From assembly GCA_050291725.1 (NCBI GenBank), contig JBNKKH010000031.1:1-64000 (forward strand): a stretch of DNA of 64,000 bases. The letters run 5' to 3'. This document shows positions 17,233-23,594 of the stretch, one piece after another. A program made the position numbers and the translations under genes. The notes under the pieces were generated by a model. That model ran no database searches. It was not told the DNA's origin and saw nothing but the letters and a program-made list of their open reading frames with translations. The stretch comes from JAAGZL01 sp050291725 (GTDB lineage Bacteria > Pseudomonadota > Gammaproteobacteria > Chromatiales > Chromatiaceae). Positions within the stretch are counted from its first letter, which is position 1. Each line of letters begins with the position of its first letter.

Positions 17233-17244
17233 CCATCCCCAAAT
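17217..17244 (+). promoter_or_regulatory. Sigma-32 (RpoH) heat-shock promoter of grpE
   Basis: CTTGAAA (17217-17223), a 13-bp spacer and CCCCAAAT (17237-17244) closely match the RpoH consensus CTTGAAA/CCCCATnT. The site overlaps the hrcA stop codon and lies 85 bp upstream of grpE, so grpE can be induced independently of hrcA. Confidence 0.75.
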
Positions 17245-17328
17245 TAGGAGATTAGTTTAGAGATGATGCGTCACGGGTTTACCCGGGCTGCAGGTTATTT
17301 TATATGTGGAATTCGGAGATTTAAGTAA

Positions 17329-17910
17329 ATGGCTAAAGATCAGGAAGCGGCTGACAAGGCTGCAGCAACTGAGAAAGAGGCAATACAGGAGAATCAGGCA
17401 GACACTGCAGCATCTACAGATGAGTTGCAGCTTATGCTGGAGGATGCCCGTAATAAGGCTGATGAGAACTGGAACCAGTTGCTGCGCGTCAAGGCAGAGC
17501 AAGAGAATCTTGCGCGTCGTCATGAGAGGGAGTTGGAAAATGCCCATAAATTTGCTCTGGAGCGCTTTGCTACAGATATCCTGGCGGTGCGAGACAGCAT
17601 GGAGCTTGGTCTTCAGGCAGCCAACAATGAGGGTGCTGATGTAAACAGCCTGCGCCAAGGAACCGAGTTGACCTTGAAACTGCTGTCAGATGTGATGGAG
17701 AAGTTCAAGATTGTCCAGGTTGACCCAGATGGTGAGGCGTTCAACCCAGAATTCCACCAGGCCATGAGTACTCAACCCAGGGATGATGTGCCTCCAAACA
17801 CCGTTATTGCGGTCATGCAGAAGGGTTACACCCTGAATGGGAGGCTGATTCGACCTGCTATGGTGATGGTTTCGCAGGGAGATGCAGGAAAAATTGATGA
17901 ACAGGCTTGA
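17329..17910 (+). CDS. grpE: Nucleotide exchange factor GrpE
   Basis: A 193-residue GrpE that releases ADP from DnaK. It has an acidic N-terminal helix, a long coiled-coil (DNA-K-interacting RAKAEQENLARRHERE-type segment; here RVKAEQENLARRHE), and the C-terminal beta domain with VQVDPDGEAFNPEFHQAMS, VIAVMQKGYTLNGRLIRPAMV. The order hrcA-grpE-dnaK-dnaJ is conserved. A sigma-32 promoter lies upstream and another overlaps its own stop codon. Confidence 0.96.
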   Translation: MAKDQEAADKAAATEKEAIQENQADTAASTDELQLMLEDARNKADENWNQLLRVKAEQENLARRHERELENAHKFALERFATDILAVRDSMELGLQAANNEGADVNSLRQGTELTLKLLSDVMEKFKIVQVDPDGEAFNPEFHQAMSTQPRDDVPPNTVIAVMQKGYTLNGRLIRPAMVMVSQGDAGKIDEQA

Positions 17911-17934
17911 AAAATAGTCGGTTTTTCCCCATCT
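17906..17934 (+). promoter_or_regulatory. Sigma-32 (RpoH) heat-shock promoter of dnaK
   Basis: CTTGAAA (17906-17912), a 14-bp spacer and CCCCATCT (17927-17934) match the RpoH consensus at every specified position. The -35 element overlaps the grpE stop codon, and dnaK starts 55 bp further on. The -10 element is also the left arm of a small CCCC-ATCTGA-GGGG repeat. Confidence 0.85.
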
Positions 17935-17989
17935 GAGGGGTAACCACAAGTTTTAGAGAAAAACACAGTTTTATTGGAGATACCGAACC

Positions 17990-19933
17990 ATGGGTAAAAT
18001 TATTGGAATTGATCTGGGTACCACCAACTCCTGCGTAGCAGTTATGGAGGGTGACAAGACCAGAGTGATTGAAAATTCAGAGGGTGATCGCACAACCCCA
18101 TCTATTATCGCCTACACGGGAGATGGCGAAGTGCTGGTTGGACAGGCTGCAAAAAGGCAAGCGGTAACCAATCCACAGAACACCCTGTTTGCCATCAAGC
18201 GTCTGATCGGACGTCGCTTTGACGATGAAGTGGTTCAGCGCGATATAAAGATGGTTCCTTATAATATTGTTAAGGCAGACAATGGCGATGCCTGGGTAGA
18301 GGCCAATGGCAAAAAGATGGCTGCCCCTGAGATCTCAGCCAAGATTCTGCAGAAAATGAAGAAGACTGCAGAAGATTATCTAGGTAGTGAGGTAACTGAG
18401 GCTGTCATCACTGTTCCCGCATACTTCAATGATTCCCAGCGTCAGGCCACCAAGGATGCTGGACGCATCGCTGGTCTGGATGTAAAGCGTATCATCAACG
18501 AGCCTACCGCAGCTGCTCTGGCCTACGGTATGGATAAGAAGCGCGGCGATCAGAAGCTGGCGGTGTTCGATCTGGGTGGAGGTACCTTCGATATATCCAT
18601 CATCGAGATTGCAGAGATTGATGGTGAACACCAGTTTGAGGTGTTGTCCACCAATGGTGACACCTTCTTGGGCGGCGAAGATTTCGACATGCGCATCATT
18701 GACTATCTGGTTGAAGAGTTTAAAAGTGAGCAGGGCTTCGATCTGCGCAACGACCCGCTGGCGCTGCAACGTCTGAAAGAGGGTGCAGAGAAGGCTAAGA
18801 TTGAGCTTTCTAATAGCCAGCAGACTGATATCAATTTACCGTACATCACTGCTGATGCTTCCGGCCCCAAACATTTAAATATGAAGCTGACCAAGTCTAA
18901 ATTGGAAAGTCTGGTAGATGAGTTGGTGCAGCGCACTATCGACCCTTGTCGTACTGCTCTGAACGATGCTGGCCTCAGTGCTTCTGATATAGATGAGGTG
19001 ATCTTGGTTGGTGGTCAGACCCGTATGCCTAAGGTTCAGGAAGTGGTTGAGAAGTTTTTTGGCAAGGCACCACGCAAGGATGTAAATCCTGATGAGGCAG
19101 TTGCCATCGGTGCAGCCATCCAGGGCGGCGTTTTGGGTGGAGAGGTTAAAGATGTACTGCTGTTGGACGTAACCCCTCTATCACTTGGTATCGAGACCTT
19201 GGGTGGAGTTATGACCAAGTTGATCGAGAAGAACACCACTATCCCGACTAACGCTAGTCAGACATTTTCAACTGCTGACGACAGCCAGACTGCGGTAACT
19301 GTGCATGTGTTACAGGGCGAACGCGAACAGGCTGGTGCTAACAAGTCTCTCGGACGCTTTGATCTGAGTGATATACCACCTGCCCCACGCGGTGTACCGC
19401 AGATTGAGGTGAGTTTTGACATCGATGCCAACGGCATCTTGAATGTTTCTGCTAAGGATAAGGCTACCGGCAAAGAGCAATCTATTGTGATTAAGGCTTC
19501 TTCTGGTTTGAGTGACGAAGAGGTTGATCGTATGGTCAAAGATGCTGAGGCCCACGCTGATGAAGATCGCAAGTTCAATGAACTGGCTCAGGCACGCAAC
19601 CAAGCTGACAGCATGATCCATGCAATCAAGAAGTCCATGGAAGAGATGGGTGAAGATAAGATGGAGCCTGGCGAGAAAGATAGCATTGAGGCCAGTATTA
19701 AAGAGCTGGAAGAGGCTATGAAGGGTGATGACAAGGATGCCATTGAAGAGAAGACCAAGGCCCTTACCGATGCTTCAGCCAAGATGGCAGAACGTCTATA
19801 CGCCCAGCAGGCTCCTGAAGGTGGTGCTGCTGGAGCTGGTGCAGAAGGCGCCGGTGCCGGGGCTGATTCGGCCTCTAAGGACGACGATGTTGTGGATGCT
19901 GAATTTGAAGAAGTTAAGGACGATAATAAGTAA
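17990..19933 (+). CDS. dnaK: Molecular chaperone DnaK (Hsp70)
   Basis: A 647-residue Hsp70. The ATPase domain shows GIDLGTTNSCVAVMEG, VITVPAYFNDSQRQATKDAG, NEPTAAALAYG, DLGGGTFDISI and VGGQTRMPKVQ. The substrate-binding domain begins near LLLDVTPLSLGIETLGG, and the disordered Gly/Ala-rich tail ends in DAEFEEVKDD, typical of proteobacterial DnaK. It folds and protects proteins in the cytoplasm together with GrpE and DnaJ encoded on either side. Its own consensus sigma-32 promoter lies immediately upstream. Confidence 0.98.
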   Translation: MGKIIGIDLGTTNSCVAVMEGDKTRVIENSEGDRTTPSIIAYTGDGEVLVGQAAKRQAVTNPQNTLFAIKRLIGRRFDDEVVQRDIKMVPYNIVKADNGDAWVEANGKKMAAPEISAKILQKMKKTAEDYLGSEVTEAVITVPAYFNDSQRQATKDAGRIAGLDVKRIINEPTAAALAYGMDKKRGDQKLAVFDLGGGTFDISIIEIAEIDGEHQFEVLSTNGDTFLGGEDFDMRIIDYLVEEFKSEQGFDLRNDPLALQRLKEGAEKAKIELSNSQQTDINLPYITADASGPKHLNMKLTKSKLESLVDELVQRTIDPCRTALNDAGLSASDIDEVILVGGQTRMPKVQEVVEKFFGKAPRKDVNPDEAVAIGAAIQGGVLGGEVKDVLLLDVTPLSLGIETLGGVMTKLIEKNTTIPTNASQTFSTADDSQTAVTVHVLQGEREQAGANKSLGRFDLSDIPPAPRGVPQIEVSFDIDANGILNVSAKDKATGKEQSIVIKASSGLSDEEVDRMVKDAEAHADEDRKFNELAQARNQADSMIHAIKKSMEEMGEDKMEPGEKDSIEASIKELEEAMKGDDKDAIEEKTKALTDASAKMAERLYAQQAPEGGAAGAGAEGAGAGADSASKDDDVVDAEFEEVKDDNK

Positions 19934-19956
19934 GCAGTTCGGTAGTGTGTTGTCCT

Positions 19957-19989
19957 AAAACGTGCGGGTGCTGTGCGCCCGCGCGTTTT
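19957..19989 (+). terminator. Hairpin between dnaK and dnaJ (intrinsic terminator or attenuator)
   Basis: The arms AAAACGTGCGGG and CCCGCGCGTTTT pair over 12 bp with one G-U pair, around a 9-nt loop. The 3' arm ends in TTTT and is followed by GCCTTTTC. It lies 24 bp after dnaK and about 50 bp before dnaJ, so partial termination here would give more DnaK than DnaJ mRNA. Confidence 0.7.
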
Positions 19990-20038
19990 GCCTTTTCTAC
20001 GGACGATGATTAAGAGTTGAAGTGCTGGAACAATAAAC

Positions 20039-21187
20039 ATGTCTAAACGCGACTATTACGAAGTACTAGGTGTAAGCAAGAATGCTAGCGAAGATGAGCT
20101 GAAGAAGTCTTATCGTCGCTTGGCTATGAAGTTTCATCCGGATAGAAATACCGGTGATAAGGCCAAAGAAGCGGAAGAGAAATTCAAAGAGGCTAAAGAG
20201 GCCTATGAGGTTTTATCTGATGCGCAAAAGCGTGCAGCCTATGACCAGTTCGGCCACGCCGGAGTAGATCAATCCATGGGTGGTGGTCCAGGGGCAGCTG
20301 GCTTCGGTGGTGGTAGTTTCAGCGATATCTTCGGAGATGTGTTTGGAGATATCTTTGGAGGAGGAGGTCGGCCAGGCGGTGGTCATAGAGCCAATCGTGG
20401 TTCAGATCTGCGCTATAACTTACAAATATCGCTGGAGGACGCTGTAGCTGGTACCACAGTCAAGATTCGCGTGCCCACCATGGTGAAGTGTAAGGCTTGT
20501 AACGGCTCTGGCGCCAAAAAGGGTTCTACCCCCAAGGGTTGTACCACCTGTGGCGGGCATGGTCAGGTAAGGATGCAGCAGGGATTTTTCTCGGTACAAC
20601 AGACCTGTCCCACCTGTCACGGCAAAGGTACAATCATTGATGATCCATGCAGTGTCTGTCATGGTCAGGGTAAGGTGCAGGAGCACAAGACTCTATCTGT
20701 GAAGGTTCCGGCTGGAGTAGATAACGGCGATCGCATTCGCTTAGCCGGTGAAGGCGAAGCGGGAGAGATGGGCGGTCCAGCGGGCGATCTCTATGTGCAG
20801 GTAATGGTTCAAGAGCACGATATCTTCACTCGAGAAGAGGAGCACTTGTTTTGTGAAGTGCCAATTAGCTTTACCACTGCGGCACTAGGGGGAGAGCTTG
20901 AGGTACCCACCCTTACTGGTAAGGTGAAGCTTAAAATACCGGCTGGAACTCAGACCGGTAAGATGTTCCGCATGCGCGGCAAGGGTGTAACACCTGTGCG
21001 GGGTGGAGCGGTAGGTGATCTGATATGCCGAGTATTGGTAGAGACACCGGTTAATCTCACAGACAAACAGAAAGATCTGATTCGCGAACTGGATGAGTCC
21101 ATGCAGGAGGGCGGTAAAAAACATAGTCCGCAATCCTCAAGTTGGGTGGATGGAGTAAAGAGTTTCTTTGAAGGTATGGGGTTTTAA
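20039..21187 (+). CDS. dnaJ: Co-chaperone DnaJ (Hsp40)
   Basis: A 382-residue class-I J-protein. The J domain (1-70) contains the HPD motif in KFHPDRNTGDK. A Gly/Phe-rich linker (about 75-120) follows, then the zinc region with four CxxCxGxG-type repeats (CKACNGSG, CTTCGGHG, CPTCHGKG, CSVCHGQG), and the C-terminal substrate-binding domains. It stimulates DnaK ATPase activity and delivers clients. No separate heat-shock promoter was seen before it, so it depends on read-through of the dnaK-dnaJ hairpin. Confidence 0.98.
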   Translation: MSKRDYYEVLGVSKNASEDELKKSYRRLAMKFHPDRNTGDKAKEAEEKFKEAKEAYEVLSDAQKRAAYDQFGHAGVDQSMGGGPGAAGFGGGSFSDIFGDVFGDIFGGGGRPGGGHRANRGSDLRYNLQISLEDAVAGTTVKIRVPTMVKCKACNGSGAKKGSTPKGCTTCGGHGQVRMQQGFFSVQQTCPTCHGKGTIIDDPCSVCHGQGKVQEHKTLSVKVPAGVDNGDRIRLAGEGEAGEMGGPAGDLYVQVMVQEHDIFTREEEHLFCEVPISFTTAALGGELEVPTLTGKVKLKIPAGTQTGKMFRMRGKGVTPVRGGAVGDLICRVLVETPVNLTDKQKDLIRELDESMQEGGKKHSPQSSSWVDGVKSFFEGMGF

Positions 21188-21220
21188 CAGGGCCGCATAG
21201 TACAGCTTCTGGTTAGATGT

Positions 21221-21248
21221 TGTAGGAGTCCGCCCCTGCGGGCGATTC
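21221..21248. repeat. REP-like palindromic element
   Basis: The segment starts TGTAGGAGTC and ends GGGCGATTC, with a CGCCC/GGGCG stem. This matches the general TGTAGGAG...GCGATT form of repetitive extragenic palindromes in Gammaproteobacteria. It sits between dnaJ and dapB; no second copy was seen in the window. Confidence 0.55.
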
Positions 21249-21275
21249 ATACTAGATAAAAATTGGGTGTTAAAC

Positions 21276-22079
21276 ATGACAAAAATAGCAATTGTAGGCG
21301 CAGCTGGTCGTATGGGGCGTAACCTGATCCAAGCAGTTTTTGATGCTGAGGATAAAGAGCTGGGTGCCGCTATAGAACGCCCAGAGTCCAGCCTTATCGG
21401 TTCAGATGCTGGAGAGCTAGCTGGCGTTGGTAAGCTTGGTGTTGCTCTGGTGGATAACTTGGAGCAGGTTCTGGACGATTTCGATGTTTTGATCGACTTT
21501 ACTGCTCCTGTTGCTACCATGCAGCATGTTGCTATTTGTCGTAAGGCTGGCAAGGCCATAGTCATCGGCACTACCGGGCTAAGTGAAGATGATAAGAAAC
21601 AACTGCAAGAGGCCTCTGTCGATATCGGTATCATGTTTGCTCCTAACATGAGTGTGGGAGTGAATCTCTGTTTTAAGCTACTGGATATGGCTGCCAAGGT
21701 GCTGGGTGACGATGTGGATATTGAGATAATTGAGGCGCACCACAGTCAAAAAGTGGATGCGCCATCCGGTACCGCCCTGAGGATGGGAGAGGTGGTTGCC
21801 GACGCCCTGGGACGTGACTTGTCAGAATGTGCCGTTTACGGCCGCGAAGGCATCACCGGAGAGCGTGACAGAAAAACTATAGGTTTTGAGACCATCCGCG
21901 CTGGCGATATTGTTGGAGAACACACGGTGATGTTCGCCGCCATGGGGGAGAGGGTAGAGATAACCCATAAGGCCTCTAGTCGCATGAACTTTGCTAATGG
22001 CGCTGTACGTGCTGCTGGCTGGATTATGGAGAGAGACAAGGGGTTGTACGATATGCAGGATGTGTTGGGCTTGCGCTGA
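21276..22079 (+). CDS. dapB: 4-hydroxy-tetrahydrodipicolinate reductase
   Basis: The enzyme reduces the cyclic intermediate of the lysine/diaminopimelate pathway with NAD(P)H. It shows the nucleotide-binding start MTKIAIVGAAGRMGRNL, IDFTAPVATMQH, GTTGLS, the catalytic EAHHSQKVDAPSGTA and a C-terminal FANGAVRAAGW. The frame is open to a GTG at 21267, but ATG at 21276 matches the family start and gives 267 residues. The gene follows dnaJ as in many Gammaproteobacteria, but carAB, which usually comes next, is absent from the following sequence. Confidence 0.96.
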   Translation: MTKIAIVGAAGRMGRNLIQAVFDAEDKELGAAIERPESSLIGSDAGELAGVGKLGVALVDNLEQVLDDFDVLIDFTAPVATMQHVAICRKAGKAIVIGTTGLSEDDKKQLQEASVDIGIMFAPNMSVGVNLCFKLLDMAAKVLGDDVDIEIIEAHHSQKVDAPSGTALRMGEVVADALGRDLSECAVYGREGITGERDRKTIGFETIRAGDIVGEHTVMFAAMGERVEITHKASSRMNFANGAVRAAGWIMERDKGLYDMQDVLGLR

Positions 22080-22628
22080 GTTGCAGCTTAAATTTCAACA
22101 ATAAGCTAAAACCAGAACAAAGATAGCTAACGGTTCTGCCGGTCGCATTTTTGTTAGGTGAACAGAGATCATGGATAGGAGGTAGGGAATCAGTTTTCCC
22201 AACTGCTGGAGATGGTGTTTGATATCGCACCTAACTTTCGCATCTATTGCGATGATTTTATCGTGCCTTCCGAAATCCATACCAATGTGGATAAACAACA
22301 GCTACAGACAAAATTCTAAGCTATGTCTGGTTTAGACATGGAATTCCACATGCTGTGTCATGATCTACACAATCAGGTTCAGCGTCACTCGTTAATCCAG
22401 AAGCTACAATAAGAGATAGGTTATAAAACACCATTTTCTCTAAAATGGCTTGTACCTCCTGTACAAGAATAATTCAATGTATCCCACATGCTAATTGACC
22501 AGCTTTGAGAATATTTCAGGTTATTTTCTATATTTTAAGCGGGTTAATTTAGTATTTTCTGATTTTGTCGCTATTGTTAGAAGGGGGGGTTGAAGTTACT
22601 AAGGATTGGTAAATAAATGGAGGTACTA
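22080..22628. other. Long intergenic region after dapB with two adjacent hairpins
   Basis: This stretch of about 550 bp has no convincing gene. Short frames on both strands around 22100-22320 show no recognisable family. The clearest structure is the double hairpin at 22431-22467. A G7 run occurs near 22582-22590, close to the ribosome-binding region of the next gene. The region marks the break in dnaJ-dapB-carAB synteny and could be decayed mobile or coding DNA. Confidence 0.5.
22431..22467. repeat. Two directly abutting perfect hairpins
   Basis: CCATTTT-CTCT-AAAATGG (22431-22448) is followed without any gap by CTTGTAC-CTCCT-GTACAAG (22449-22467). Each stem is 7 bp and perfect. They lie about 160 bp upstream of the binding-protein/GGDEF-EAL operon. 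Confidence 0.7.
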
Positions 22629-23594
22629 ATGGATAAGACAATAAATACATTGCTAATTAAATGTACATTCCTGGTGTTGATTTCCATATCTACCCAATTG
22701 CACGCTAGTAAATGCTTGTTTATCTCTTCCTATCATACAGGGTACGCCTGGTCTGATGGAGTTGAGCGAGGCTTGAGAGAAACCATTCAAGGGAAGTGTG
22801 AACTCAAACAGTTCAACATGGACACTAAGAGAAACAAGAAAGAGGAAGAAAAAAGAAGAGCAGCACTTAAGGCAAAAGAGTTGATCGAGTCGTGGAAACC
22901 GGATGTGGTAATCACAGCTGATGACAATGCGGCTAAGTATTTGCTCCAGCCTTATTTCAGAGAGCATGAAATACCTTTTGTATTTTGCGGTATAAATTGG
23001 AATGTAGACGAATACGGCTTTCCATATAGTAATACAACAGGCATGGTTGAAGTCGCACCTATTGATGCTCTGTTTGCAAAAGCCAAGGCCATTCTGGGTT
23101 CTCCCAAAAGAGCTGTATACATTGGTGCCAATACTCTAACTGAACAAAAGAATCTAAAGCGATTTCAACAGGCAGCACAAAAACATGACATCACTCTGGA
23201 TTATCGTTTGGTAAATAGTAGGCAAGAGTGGATAGATGCTTACCGCAGTGCGCAGAAATTGGATTTTGTTCTAGTTGGCAGCTATTCTGGTATTGATGAC
23301 TGGAATGAAAAAGCGGTAGTGGACTTCGTAAAGTCATCAACCCAAAAGCTCTCACTAACCAACCATGGGTGGATGATGCCCTATACAATTCTGGGACTGG
23401 TGAAAGTACCTGAGGAGCATGGAGAGTGGGCTGCGCTTGCAGCCTTAGAGATTCTGCGAGGAACAAAGCCCAGCGATATCCCCATAGTTTCAAATCGCAG
23501 ATGGGAAATTTTACTCAACAGTGTTGTTTTGCAACAGAGCGGTATAGAGATAAATGAATCCCTGCTAAGGAAGGCGAAAAAAGTTAGCTTATGA
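22629..23594 (+). CDS. Orphan periplasmic ABC-type substrate-binding protein
   Basis: A 321-residue secreted protein with an N-terminal signal peptide (hydrophobic LLIKCTFLVLISISTQ, cut likely after LHA). The mature part has the type-I binding-protein pattern of the ABC_sub_bind family: ISSYHTGYAWSDGVERGL, DVVITADDNAAKYLL, IPFVFCGINWN, KRAVYIGANT, LVGSYSGI and NHGWMMPY. No permease or ATPase gene is nearby. Instead its stop overlaps by 4 bp the start of a CHASE-GGDEF-EAL gene, suggesting it presents a ligand to that sensor. The frame is open to ATG 22617, but ATG 22629 is preferred because GGAGGT (22619-22624) lies just before it. Confidence 0.85.
   Translation: MDKTINTLLIKCTFLVLISISTQLHASKCLFISSYHTGYAWSDGVERGLRETIQGKCELKQFNMDTKRNKKEEEKRRAALKAKELIESWKPDVVITADDNAAKYLLQPYFREHEIPFVFCGINWNVDEYGFPYSNTTGMVEVAPIDALFAKAKAILGSPKRAVYIGANTLTEQKNLKRFQQAAQKHDITLDYRLVNSRQEWIDAYRSAQKLDFVLVGSYSGIDDWNEKAVVDFVKSSTQKLSLTNHGWMMPYTILGLVKVPEEHGEWAALAALEILRGTKPSDIPIVSNRRWEILLNSVVLQQSGIEINESLLRKAKKVSL

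Noticed and set aside
16088..17990. CIRCE operator for HrcA
   Set aside because: No TTAGCACTC-N9-GAGTGCTAA-like repeat was found upstream of hrcA, grpE or dnaK.
21836..22298. Overlapping minus-strand frames after dapB as a real gene
   Set aside because: They have no family signature, overlap dapB in part, and lack a credible ribosome site.
22190..22320. Possible reverse-transcriptase relic: a short plus-strand frame containing IYCDDFIV, resembling the YADD motif
   Set aside because: Only one short motif is present, the frame closes within about 40 codons, and no other intron or retron feature was found.
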